Origin: Haemaphysalis longicornis
Taxonomy: Eukaryota > Arthropoda > Arachnida > Ixodida > Ixodidae
Direction of reading: 5' to 3'
DNA: 64,000 bases
Assembly: GCA_013339765.2 (NCBI GenBank)
Contig: JABSTR010001229.1
Span: forward strand, 744,001-808,000
The notes beneath the pieces were generated by a model. The model saw only the letters and a program-made list of their open reading frames with translations. It was not told where the DNA came from and did not search any database. Positions 1-10,929 of this stretch are shown here, in pieces (position 1 is the first letter of the stretch; each line of letters starts with the position of its first letter). Made by a program: the position numbers and the translations under genes.

Positions 1-249
1 TAATTTTAGCGGCCCTAGCGTACAGTGCTTGGATCACCGCAACGTGTTGCTAACTCCGTACACATTTTTTTTACTTTGGTGTTTTAAGCTTCGGAAAAAG
101 CTACAAGCCGTAACAAACTTATACCCCTTGTTCACAGGGTTGACACGAAAAATGAAAACAAATTACGTTTCTTTTTCCAAAGAAAAAGGTATTTATTCAA
201 ACGCGGCACAAATATAGAGAACCACGCAATATCTGTAGCACGCCGGCTA

Positions 250-715
250 TTTTTGCGCCGCAAACTCCCCTCTGTTCCATTTCTGCCGTTCGTCACACTG
301 TTTACCATAAAGAAAGCACAGGTTACTCAAATTACAGGAAAAGAAAACGCTACCCACCCCGGCTCTGATGCACCGAATGTATCCGGAAGCATACCCTACT
401 GCCAAGTGCCAGCTCTGCTGCAGGGAGACTGCAGACCAGAAACACATCTTATGGAACTGTGTCACGAGCCCAATGGAAGCGAGGTCAAGAGCCATCCCGC
501 CACGGCTTGCAGAAGCCGCAAGGAGCTACACCTACGAAAATCAACTGGGCCGTCCAGCAGGTCCTGCGGGCGCTCGCAAGGCATGAAACTCGCGAGTCGG
601 CAACGGCGAGCTCATGTCTCGGATGAGTAGCCACCAGGACGACGCCGAGGCCCGCGTCGCGGCGCGTAAAAACGTCGCTCTGCCGGCTTAAATAAAGTTT
701 AATCAATCCAATCAA
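250..715 (+). mobile_element. 3' terminal fragment of a LINE (ORF2 C-terminus and tail)
   Basis: A reading frame at 368-586 carries a Cys motif, CQLC then a His and the segment ILWNC (C-x2-C-x8-H-x4-C, from about 407). This is the zinc-knuckle-like motif that ends many I/R1/CR1-type LINE ORF2 proteins. It is followed by a short 3' UTR with an AATAAA signal near 690 and a TCAATCAATC tail ending near 720. RT and endonuclease are absent, so this is a 5'-truncated insertion. Class beyond 'APE-type LINE' is inference. Confidence 0.65.
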
Positions 716-1013
716 TCAATCCCCGAATACTGCACTTAAGACAAGAACCTACTCTCTCACTCACTCACATACACAAGCAGAAAAAAAGAACGTTGCAAGG
801 AACACGTGGCGCGTTCATTTTCTGACACCGCTCCTTGACTCGCTGTCTCGGTAAGAAAGGTCTTCCAACTAGGCAACCAAGCACCCGCAGCCGTTAATGT
901 TCCAGAGTTGTGAAAAAAGTTTGTATGTATAAATCTTTATTAAGAAAAGGGGTGGCCAGTGGCCTAAGAAGGGGAGGAGGTGTTTGGAAGGAGGTGCAGG
1001 GCTCCTCTAGGTC

Positions 1014-4000
1014 CTAAATTCTTCGGGCTACGCCTGACTTTTTGGCGAACTCCCAAAGGGAAAGCGATCTCTCCTTGGCATGACTAGGATTCATGGGCGT
1101 AGTCCACTCTTCGTATGATGGCATCTGTTGGGCGTGTCGGGCTCGGAGTTCACGGAGGCCCCCGCAGTCCCACAGGAGGTGTCGAATGTCCTGCGTGACT
1201 GTGGAGTCCTTGTAGTACGAGCAGGGGTACGGTGGGTCGAAGAGAGCGGCGGAGCCGTTGCGTCTGTCTGGATTACTACGTGCCGCTACTTGAACGCAGG
1301 AGCGCCACTTGTGCAGCACATCCTCGGTAAGGGCGGCCCCTGTTCGGGCCTTGTAGGTCAGAACTTGAGCCCCTCTGGGTAAGCCCTTTGGAAGAGGGTG
1401 CTCATTTTGGGGAGTCATGTCTCTCAGGTTTGTCTTCCTTCGTTTTCTCTCTTGTTCGACGAGGCTGACCGGGTCGACGTCAATCAGTGATGGCACCGGG
1501 TGTTTGGGAAGCGAGTGGAGCGTAGAGTTTTGCGCGCTCGCCATCGCGTGAGCAACCTCGTTTCCGAGGCTACCCGTAGTGTCCCGGCACCCAGTCGATG
1601 CATACCTGGATGTTGTGGTTGTCTTTTAGTGCTCTGCACTCCTTCTTAATAAGGTGGCACACTGAACCATCGATGCTTGGTCCTTGAAGCCGTTTGATGG
1701 CTTCTGTGTTGTCGCACATTACGGTGATTTTTTGTCGGGCCGTCCACAGTGAGCGCGCCGCCTCGGTGCGTACCACGAGTGTCGCCATCCACAAGGCATG
1801 GAGTTCTAGTTGTGTGCTTGTAGGCTCGTGATATTTGTAGGCCTGTGACCCTCTGTATGACCCAAAGGGTGTGACCACTGCAAGGGTGGCCTCCCGTGTC
1901 TCCTCATTCCAAGCGGCATCTGTGTACACAGTAGTTGCCTGAAGCTCGGGGTCGTTGGTGTTGCGTGCACGAGCCTCCCGTTCCTTCGTGTGGCGCTCCT
2001 TGTTGCGTCTTCGTGGCAGTGGTTTTGGCCGAGTAACGAGCGTGTCCTCCCACGGTGGTGTCATAAGCGGTAGTGGGGGTAGCTCGGGACGGACCCATTC
2101 ATCAGCAAGGCGTATGATACGCCTGCCAGCATTCGTTAAGGTTCGCCTCGAGGCATTGCTGTCTCTTCTCGCAGCGAGCGTGGCCGCCAAGGAAGGCAGT
2201 CGGGCGTACCTATGTAGGTCCTCAACTTTTGCGTGACGTGGGAGGCCGGTGACCACCCGAAGGGAGTCTCGGTGCAAGACCTCTAGCTTGAGCATTTGTG
2301 CCTTGGTTAGGTCAATGGCCATGGCTCCGTAGCACGCTTTAGCTGTGAGGACCGTGGTGACGAGCGTTCGCAGTACTTCGGTGCAAGCACCGCCGAAGCG
2401 GCTGCCGATCCTCTGTACTACGTGTAGTATCGACTTCCACGACTTTCGGAGCTGCGATAGCCATTCGTTGGGAGTGCCATTCTCGTGGAAGGGAATGCCC
2501 AGTATTCGAGTCCAGCCATCTGTCGGTCGCGATATGGCATTTCCATTCAGGGTAAGGTGGACCTGGGCACGCTCAGCTTCTGAGCCCCGAATGACCAGAC
2601 ACTGCGTCTTGGTTGGAGACACTTGCATGCCCGTTGGTCTGAGGTACTCTGAGAGTGTGTCGAGGCCTGTTTGAACAGCAGTCACGGCGGCTTCGGTGGT
2701 GGTACACTGCTGTGGAATGGCCCAGATGGTGACATCATCGAGCGTAGGCAGTCGAGCCGAGACCCGGTATCTTCCTAAGTGCCCGGGCGGTCTTAGCCAT
2801 CGCAATGTTGAAGAGGGTAGGTGATATAATGGCTCCTTGAGGTACTCCAACTGCGGCAGCATGAAATACCTTGGCGAGGTGACACCTGTTGTTGAAGCCG
2901 CAAACTCGAAGGTTCGACGTCTCAAGAAAGCTCGTACGAAGTTCTGAATACGGGGACTCGCACCTGTCTCAGCCAGAGCCTCAAGCAGGTAGTCGTGTCT
3001 GACCGTATCGAAAGCTTTCTGAAGATCGACAGCCACCAAAAGCCCGGGAACCTGGCGGAGCCGCCCTTGTCTACGCTTAAAAGCTGCCTTTATCAGGTGT
3101 ATGCTGTCATAGGTGCACAGTCCCTTGCGAAACCCAGTCTGGCCAGGGTCGAAGAAATCTGGTTTCACGTATTCCAAATGGTGGTTGAGTCTACTAAGCA
3201 CCATTATTTCCAGCAGTTTGCACGGAGTAGACGTGAGTGAGATGGGTCGCAAGTTGCCTAGACTGTCAGTAGGCTATCCCTGGTTTTGGAATCGCGTGCA
3301 CTACAGAGTGGCGCCAGTTGTCAGGAATGAGGCAGCTTGTCCAGACCATGTTGAGCTCGTCCAGCAATTTTTCTTTTTGTCGTTCGTCCAGGTTGCGAAG
3401 CATCGCCCAGGTGATTCCGTCCTTGCCTGGTGCACTTCTTGCATTAACTGACTCGAGTGCCGCTGCGAGCTCTGCAAGGGTATACAGCGAGTTCTGGCCT
3501 TCCTCGGAAGCAACGGGCATTGAGTCATATATAGAGTCTTCGCCCTCTTCGCTGCCGTACGTGGCTTCGGAAAACAAGGTGGTTGCCAGGTTCTGTTCAT
3601 ACGTCGCCGGGTCCATGTCGAGTTTCAGGCGAAGGTTGGGACCTGTGTTCTTGGCTTTGGACTTGCCGCACATAGTACGAAATGTTTGCCACAGTCGACG
3701 TGCACCCGTCTTTTCACCGAAGGACGCACAGTGGTCTTGCCACCTATCACGAGCCAGGTGTTTGGCGTAGCGCCTAGCTTCGGCTGTTTTGCGTCTTAGA
3801 CGATAAGGTCTTTATGTCTCTTTCCATTCCGAATGAAAATTTTTGTAGACGTTTCCGTGCTGCCCACAGGTTGGCAAGGTGCTTATTCGGGGTAGGAAGC
3901 TCTGGGTCGATATCCAAGGCTGCGTGTGGCAAGGGCTACTGCCTTCTGTAGTACCTCAGTGACAGGCCGGTTGTCTTCGTATTGACTGAGCAGCGTCCTG

Positions 4001-4760
4001 AACTTGTCCCAGTCCACACTCCTCGTCCTTCTCCGCAAGTCGCGCTTTCGACCATTTGGGGTCAGCTCAATCCAGATAGGATAGTGGTCAGAGCCTAGAG
4101 GGTCGGGGTTTGTCCTCCACTCTCTTACCAGCGAGCGGCTAGACGTCCATCTGAGGTCTGGGGTCGTACAGCGACTGCCCTCCGTGGAGGCCGTACCGGG
4201 TAGGATAGTCGAGGTCATTGGCCAACTCCATTCCGCAGCTTGCCATCATCTCTAAAAGTGCTGTTCCCCTGTCTGTTCTCATAGGTGTAACCCCAGGCTG
4301 GGTGTTGTGCGTTAAAATCACCCGATACTAGAAAGTCATCCTGTCGGTGTGCTGCCTGGAGGTCAGCTAATCCAGATGTAGTCTTGCTGCTGCTCAGAGG
4401 TGCGTCTCCCTTGGCGGTAGCCACTAGTGGCTGGCCTTGCGTAGTACGAAACCGCCACAAGCGGTTCGTGAGCGAGACAGGATGAGGCACCTCACTGCCA
4501 CAACCTCCTGCAGCGAGTCACAAAGGCAGACGTGTCGATACGGGTGTGGATTATGTCTTTGCGGACGAACACCTGCGCACTGCGCCTGAACATGATGTGC
4601 GTCTTGTCCCGGGAGTTTATGCTGAATGCTGGGTTGGAAATATTCCTTATATCCACGGATTTCCAGGGCTTTCCCCGCGCGTTTCCTGCAGAAGCAGGAG
4701 AGCTGGGCACCCAACAGTCTGGAAAAGTTCATTCAGCTCCGAAGTGCACATTTTGTGAGA
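1014..4760 (-). pseudogene. LINE ORF2 (APE endonuclease, RT, RNase H), frameshifted
   Basis: ORF2 codes for the enzyme of target-primed reverse transcription. Endonuclease motifs seen are SGDFN (4322-4311) and GSDHYP (about 4095-4078). The RT has the YRPISLTS-type fingers motif near 3250, LVAVDLQKAFD (catalytic Asp at 3027) and a YADD box near 2740 disrupted by one extra base. The GVPQG loop lies in another frame near 2850. RNase H is marked by YTDAAW near 1925 and WVPGHYG at about 1595-1575, after which a stop and frameshift precede GNEVAHA. The C-terminal Cys domain ends with the stop at 1014. The number of breaks makes it a pseudogene. Confidence 0.85.
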
Positions 4761-4863
4761 TCGACAATTCCACTAAAGCACGTTGGGGGTTGGTTAGGCT
4801 GGCGTCGGAAGCATTGGTGGAGGAGGCAACATACCATCGGCGATGGTGTCCTGCAAGCGGCTG

Positions 4864-7051
4864 TTACTGGCTGAGAACTTGGCCATGCCGCTGCATCGAC
4901 TCGAAATGGGCTACCATTGGCTGTAGTTGCTGCAGTAGTTGTTGCTGCTGCATTAGCAGTTGCTGTGTTTGCTGGAGCTGTAACTGCTGCTGCTGTATCT
5001 GCTCGATGAAAGGTTTCATCCATGTCGGCAGTGCGCTGTCATCACTAGACGAACCATCAGGTAACGACGGTGTTTTTGAATCTTCCGGCGATGAGTGCCC
5101 CCTGTTGGCTTTCCGGATGAGTGACCAAGAGATTGAGTCGTTCGAAGCTGCCCCACCTGCTCTTGTTCTTGATTTTTGTTTGTATCTCCCGTATTCGGCG
5201 TCGTCGCATTTGGATGCGCTCTTGGTATTCGTCTTTGATCGCCTGGATCTTCCGTTAAAGGTCCGCCTCCGCTTGTTCACACTCAAGCTCCAGCTGCGCA
5301 ATCTCGGCAGTTAGATCGAGTGGCGAGTGTGTTTTCCGCCACGCACCAATACCACCTTGCCCCGCTGCGGCATGGTGCTCAGCTGTCGCAGCTTCCTGAA
5401 GTTGCTGATGTTTTTGTTTTTTACGGCGGTTCTTGCGTCCCCGTCTGCACCTGTTGTTTGAGCGCCCTTTATCTCCCGCCTCACTGCAGGAGTCGCTGCT
5501 CTCGGACGACGCAGAGATAGCGGTCGTGTAGTCAGTGACGTCGTGAGTGGAGCTGGACTTCGTGTTGGCGAGAGGTGTCGTCTGGCGGCTGCACGAAATC
5601 TCTTCCACACCTTTGTTCTTTACACTTGATGTCGATCGGAAGCTGACGCGCGACGTCGATCTTTTCCTTGGTAGTGAACGGGTTCGAGAATGCGAGTCGG
5701 CGTCCGCTGGTTTGTCCGTCGATAGCCGTGACTGCGAAAGGCGACGACGGCTGCGCCCCTGGCGTTCTTTGAGCTGCAATTGTTTTCTCTCCTCGTAGGC
5801 CTTGTTTTTGGGGCAGGTAGGATCGACGGCGAGGTGACCATTGGCCTTACACTGCTTGCAGTACTGTTTCTCGAGGGTACGGCTATGTGGGCATTCCTCA
5901 CCTTCTTGGGTGTGCGACAGCATTTCCACATCCAGAACAGACGGAGTGGCTGGGCGGGGCACGCGATGTTCTTGTGTCCGGGCATGTGGCACCTTCGGCA
6001 TACGAGGGCTCTTGTTTGATACTGTTCCACCGGTCGAGTCTGCCCCCAGTATACGACGGTTCTGGGTGGCACTGGAGCGGCAAAGGTGATAAGTACCGTA
6101 CCGCGGTGTCCCATCGCTCGGGCTGCTAAGATGTCAGCAAGTTCACACTGCAACGCTGTCATAAGCGTGTAATTTGACTCGTCGGGCGTGCAGTTGAAGA
6201 TGACCCCTCTCAAGATTTGGTTGTTAGGAACTTGGTATGCTTTCACCGGCAAGGTCGGTCGCGTGTTGAGCGGAATGGCTGACATTAGCAGTAGTCGTAG
6301 CGCCTGCGCCTCATCGCTTGTTCTCACCAGAATGGTGTTGCACCGCCAGCATGTCTAGATATTGAGAAGTGGGAGCAGTTGCTGTCTGGGGCGGCACCGC
6401 TTATTCCCCTGTAGAGATCCGTGGGTCGTGTCCTTGTCACGTCGACTTGCTCACGGGGCTCGAGGCAGATGACGCTTTCGCCGAGCGCGACACGAGCCTG
6501 CTTGTACGTGACACTTCTCTTTTCTGTAGTTGTGAGATTGTGGGTATGGTAATGCCGAGCATTTTCTTGGCCCCCTTTTTAGTCACGGTGGCCCAAGTCC
6601 TATCTAGGACATCCCCAGGTTCGCGATCTTGTGCAGGGGCGATGTATCGCCCTAACATACTGGTTGCACCCACGGCAGTCCCCAAGCCGCTCGTCTGAAG
6701 TACCTGACCGGGCGTGCAAAGGCAGGTCTCCCCGTCCACAGCTGACTGGTCGTGCTGTAAGGGGGGCCACTGCTTGGTCGATTACGTTGCGATCTGCCTC
6801 GATGTCGTGGCGGTGGAAGGCGGCAAGGTTGCACTGCACAACTTCGCCAGCCTTGGGTTCTTTTGTGATACGGTCCGAAGTCGCCTTCTCTCTCCTCGTT
6901 TCATTGTGCGTGCAGTGATCCCTTCGGGTGAGCGGGGTTTGGATTTCCCCGTGTTGCTCCGAGCATCAGGGTCGCACGAGGCTGTTTCAAAATCCTGGTC
7001 CTCGGTGGACGTAGCGCCGATACCTGTAGTTGGTGCAGTCGCGGAGGCCAT
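4864..7051 (-). pseudogene. LINE ORF1 (gag-like, CCHC zinc knuckles), frameshifted
   Basis: ORF1 codes for the nucleic-acid-binding protein that coats the element RNA. The reading begins with ATG at 7051 and shifts frame several times. Around 6000 there are CRRC...H...C and nearby CKQC...H...C knuckles (C-x2-C-x4-H type). These are followed by a basic Arg/Ser-rich stretch (about 5850-5640) and a glutamine-rich run near 4990-4900 just before the stop at 4864. Zinc knuckles then a polar low-complexity tail is usual for I/R1-type gag. At least three frame changes (near 6750, 6340 and 5620) exclude an intact protein. Confidence 0.75.
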
Positions 7052-7260
7052 CGTTGTTTAGGAGACGAGCGAACGAATGTCCGCCGCCCGACGCACTTCG
7101 TGCTGCCGGTGCCTTGCGTGTTAGGCCTAGTCCCTGTTCGATGATGAGGAACGGGTCCGTAGCCATGATTGCAGCACATGGGATCCCAAGTTGTGGTCAG
7201 AGTCCTCCGGACGTCGGTAGCAGATCCATGTTGAGGGCAGGCAGTTAAACTAAAACCGCA

Positions 7261-7657
7261 GAAATTCGCACAAAACCACGAAATTCCACGGAGCTCAGAA
7301 AAACGTGGCTTCTCAGAGCGAGCGCCAAACCGGAAGTCCGTGGAAAAGAAAAAGGCCCGCAAGAAAAGGGCGCAGGAAAAGAAAAAAAAGTAAACAATTC
7401 AGTTCTCCGCGACATTCACGTGCTCGCGCAACCTTGAACAACCGAGCAAGCACTGCGAAGAACGCGAGAACCGTTGACAGCCGCCAGTATGCACAGATTT
7501 CCTCACCCCCTCTCAATTTTGCTCGCTCCCAGATGGACAGAATCACAAGGATGCGGTCGCTGATGCGGCAGCTCATGTGCCGCTGCACATCTGCATCCCG
7601 GCGGAGAGCTGCCTCATATGTCGTAGGTGACGAAATGGAGCAGGAAAGAGTCGTTCA
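7261..7657. other. No gene seen
   Basis: Between the 5' end of the LINE and the stop codon of the TRAF-like sequence. It would be the 3' flank of the latter. No conserved reading frame, polyadenylation signal or repeat was recognised. Confidence 0.4.
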
Positions 7658-7840
7658 TTAGATAGCTCTTCTGCGGATCTTCGAGCTCTTCGAGGGCATC
7701 AGGGCCGTGAATCCAATTCCCTCGTTGGGGCCGTCCGTGGGCTTCTGGAAGCAATGCTCCTGCTTGCGACTGAGCTGCTCGGGCACGACCTCAGCCATCT
7801 TGTGATGCATGTTGGTCTTCTGGTCGACAACGGCAAACGT

Positions 7841-7984
7841 AGAAGTGACAACTGGGCTAGTTGGTAATGCATATGGGACATCTTGAAGTTAGCGCACTTA
7901 AACACGGACACTAGCGAAAGGAACGACAAACTAGTGTCCGTTTCGCTAGTGTCCGTGTTTAAGTGCGCTACCTTCAAGATGTCC
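7841..7984. mobile_element. 144-bp inverted-repeat insertion with 13-bp TSD inside the MATH domain
   Basis: The host sequence CAACG[G/A]CAAACGT occurs at 7828-7840 and again at 7985-7997, a 13-bp duplication with one mismatch. Between the copies, 7875-7919 and 7941-7985 are near-perfect 45-bp inverted arms around a 21-bp spacer. A further 34 bp precede the left arm. It has no coding capacity. It could be the terminal part of a Penelope-like element or an independent MITE; the sequence alone does not decide. Confidence 0.75.
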
Positions 7985-8601
7985 CAACGACAAACGTGCT
8001 GCGTCTCATGTAGGGCCACTGCAGCGTCCGGTCGTAGGGGCCCTTGGTGATGTACGCGTGGACGCCCTTTTCGTTTTTCTCGTTGAAATGAGCGCCGAGA
8101 TACATCTTGTAGCCATGGATGCCCACGTAGAAGTTGTCGCTGAAGAATGACTTGGCCTTGCCCTCGAGCATCTGGTCCTTGAGCTTGGAGAAGTTTTTCA
8201 CCTGTCACTCGAACTTGCTCGCACGGGGCCGCTCCCTGGCGGCGTCGATTTCGCCCGTGAGGTAATCATATATCCTCTCCATCTTTGCCATGATGCGTTT
8301 GTTGACCACCGCGAACTCCTCCTTCACCTTGTTCATTTCACTCTTTACTGTGCCATGGATAGTGCTCACCGTACGTCGGATGACCTCGAGTTCAGCGAAC
8401 TTCTCCTTGATTGACTCGACGTCGCTGCACACGTCATCGAGCCTGCCCCGCAGCTCGTTGATGCCGCTGTCCCCTGCGTCCAAGGGCTGATGGCTCGGGG
8501 CACCCGACACGGCCGCACCGTTTCCGGCTGCACGTCCCCCAAAGGAGGAGGCCTTACTCTGTCCACGTTTCAGCGGTGGCTGATTATTATGTTGCAGACT
8601 G

Positions 8602-8643
8602 CATAGAGTTTCATACTAATATATATTAGTATGAAACTCTATG
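8602..8643. repeat. Perfect 42-bp palindrome with 8-9 bp TSD
   Basis: Each arm starts ATAGAGTTTCATACTAATAT and the other half is its exact reverse complement (8603-8642, plus the C/G pair at 8602 and 8643). The direct repeat GCAGACTGC flanks it at 8594-8602 and 8645-8653. An 8-bp TSD would fit a hAT-type transposase (inference). Removing the insert and one TSD copy joins the TRAF-like ATG in frame to its coiled coil, which confirms that this is an insertion. Confidence 0.8.
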
Positions 8644-8666
8644 GGCAGACTGCGCCGCGACGCCAT

Positions 8667-9904
8667 CGCTGTGTTCTTTGCTACGTTTTCTACGAAGTTT
8701 CCACGTTCCACATACGCATGCCACGTCCGCGCTTGGATGCACGTGGCGCACCACAATAGCCACAAGCGGTGAGAATCGGAACTACTTGCAAAAATTTACA
8801 GCTGATGTAATCCCTGAGGACGGAAGTGGCTGCTGCGGTCGAGGTAGATACTTGAGCAGGGAGGAATACAATATATTCAAGGTTAAACGGTCAGCGAACT
8901 TACAGGAGCCGAACGCAGAAGCGAGAAAAGAGGCAGCAACCACACGGTAGGGGAAAGCAGCGCGGAAAGGTTGGCTTGATGCTCGCTCAAAGTTGCTGCT
9001 GGCTAGATGGACTGAAATGTGACTAGGTTTTTGCACTGCTTGACTTCGTTGCGGTTCAAAGAGAGTGCTGCCATGGAAAATAAATTATCGCCGTCATGCT
9101 TACCAGCAGAAAGCTGGACGAAAAAAAAATTAGCCACCATCCCGACCCTGAGAAAGCGGACATATACAGCGAAGCTGTCGCGAAGTCAACAAACCCTCTG
9201 ATGGTGGTACGCATAATACAATGCTTCATTTCTTTAGAGCAGACGCTTCGGAAGTGTTCTGAGGGTGAAGGGGTTCAAGGCAATCGCCGATTACGATGAT
9301 GGTGGTGATGAAAATGATGGCATAACGATAATAATAATAATTTTTATTTTATTCTTAAGGAGACTTTTTCTCGGTTCCTATTTATCTCCCATAAAAATTT
9401 AGATGCGCCAATATAACACCTTTTTTTGCATTTTGGGGTTCTGAAACCACAGCGGGTTTGCTTTAGGCGTCCCAACAGTTTTTTCACCGTGGTCGGGCCT
9501 ACCTTTTTCAACTAAGCCTTGAATTAGGCACTATTTATTTTAAGTAACAGCTTTAATTAATTCACTGCGAACGACCTATATAGCGTAATAATTCGGGCTA
9601 TTTTCATTTCCTTACGAAAGAGCAATCGTATACTCTGCGTAGTTGGAAAGGCAGTTGATAGAGTCGACACCGTGAATAAAATTATGGGAGGAAAATCATT
9701 TGCTCCCCATTACAAGTACGGCAAATATTCTAATAATAGCAATGTGTCCGTAACAAGCCAGGGAAAGAAAAGAAGCAGTCGCGAATGCGTAATCAAAAAG
9801 CGATCAGCCTTGGCAGACGGGACGCATGTTCCGGCAAAATGATTCATCCGAATTGAGCCTCACGCTTTGGACTGCTCATGCCGCTTTTTTTAGCCGTGAC
9901 TTGT
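8667..9904. other. No gene seen; short AT microsatellite
   Basis: Would contain the 5' flank of the TRAF-like sequence. Only a degenerate GATGATG and ATAATAATAAT tract near 9295-9350 stands out. No coding similarity on either strand. Confidence 0.4.
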
Positions 9905-10230
9905 CTGATCATCATCATCAACAACTACCTACTTAGGTCCACTGCAGGACAAATGCGTCTGCCTTCGATTTCCGCCCGCTCCTGTCTTGCGCTGCCCGAG
10001 TTCATTCTTTGCCCTCGAACTTCCCCATTTCGTCCCTAGATTGAGTTGTTGGCCTTCACCTTCTTCTAGACCCGTCTCTCGGTATCCACTCTGTTACCCT
10101 GGTGGTCCACCTGTTGTCGGTTCGTCTCACTATACATGACCAGCCCAAGTCCATTTCTTTTCCTTTATTTGAACTCTGATATCATATACTCGAGTTGGTT
10201 CCCTGATACTCATTTTCGTCTGTTCTGGTG
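9905..10230 (-). mobile_element. 3' end of an RTE-type LINE
   Basis: Read on the minus strand, 10165-10139 encodes KKWTWAGHV, the block near the ORF2 C-terminus of RTE elements. After a one-base shift the frame continues with RRTDNRW and TEWIPRDG, also typical of RTE. The 3' end at about 9905 is an ATG/ATC triplet run (minus-strand TGATGATGATGA), the microsatellite-like tail usual for RTE. Multiple stops make it a dead 5'-truncated copy. Confidence 0.75.
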
Positions 10231-10929
10231 CATCAACAGGCGAAGATGTACCAACTTCTGAGCGACATTAGATGAAGTGCGTTGCTTATCAGCATTATTA
10301 GGTTCCCCGCAGCGTACTCCGAAGGCAATTGTTATCACTCTCCCAATTCCAACGTACAAAGAGCCCGCTTGACTACGACTTCATTTGGTTTCCCCAAGAA
10401 TAACGTTTTATGAGGAATGAGCACCTGGCACCCGAGAACAAGCGCCTGTTCGATCACGCACTGGCTCGAAAGAAGGAGCATGAATAAAAATTCGTGTGGA
10501 CCTCAAACTGCCGCATTAAGGCAAGTAACGACGGGGGCAGCTGAGTGCACGTCGTAGCCATCGCGACAACGGCGTTGAAGGCCTAAGCATTATTAACCTA
10601 AACACTGTTACATTGGCGAAGGCGTCCCACAACCGAGCTCCGTCGCCTCCGTCATGCGGGTAGCGTGGTGGACAATCGGCGAGCAAGAGAGCTGCCTCTA
10701 TTCCGAACGGTGAAGAGCCAGGAGCAACAGTTCACTTTCAATAAATTTCATTTCATTAGACAAAACAAAAGTTTGTTTTATTCGAAAGATTAGGTGTTTC
10801 ATAGTCGCCCAAGCGCTTTCCCGGAAGCACACGATGCTTTATTCACTGAGAAATAAGGCAATTTAAGCCAAATTTTAAGATCTCCCGCCAGATTGAATAA
10901 CAACTAATAAATCGATTAGGTGCTATAAC
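10231..10929. other. Unassigned; possible LINE 3' UTR ending at an AATAAA
   Basis: No conserved frame. An AATAAA at about 10739 is followed by an AT-rich junction, which resembles a transcript or LINE 3' end on the plus strand. No domain supports this. Confidence 0.3.

Larger units (their letters stand above)
916..7260 (-). mobile_element. Full-length, decayed RNase-H-bearing (I-like) LINE
   Basis: On the minus strand this reads 5' UTR (about 7260-7052), gag-like ORF1 (7051-4864), APE endonuclease, reverse transcriptase, RNase H and a C-terminal Cys domain (4760-1014). A 3' UTR with AATAAA at 941-936 follows, and the element ends near 916. All domains are present but several frameshifts break both ORFs, so it is almost certainly immobile. 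The RNase H domain puts it with the I-like LINEs; I cannot fix the exact clade. The 5' boundary is approximate and I did not find a convincing TSD. Confidence 0.85.
7658..8666 (-). pseudogene. TRAF/MATH-domain protein, intronless, triple-disrupted
   Basis: TRAF proteins are cytoplasmic adaptors for TNF-receptor/Toll signalling; the C-terminal MATH domain binds receptor tails. Here ATG at 8666 is followed by a polar N-terminus, a coiled coil (about 8480-8240, heptads with ELRGRLDDV, VESIKEKF and KSEMNKVKEEF) and a MATH domain (8210-7690) with FSDNFYVGIHGYKMYL, GPYDRTLQWPY and a terminal GFTALMP block. The TAA stop is at 7660-7658. No N-terminal RING or TRAF zinc fingers are present. Three lesions are visible: a palindromic insertion (8602-8644) right after the first codons that brings a TAG; a TGA at 8207-8205 where MATH domains have Trp before QVKNFSKL; and a 144-bp insertion at 7841-7984 in the last third of MATH. 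Lack of introns suggests a retrocopy, although single-exon TRAF genes may be normal in this lineage (inference). Confidence 0.85.

Noticed and set aside
3318..3770. 150-codon plus-strand frame, and other plus-strand frames within 1000-7000
   Set aside because: Shadows of the minus-strand LINE ORFs.
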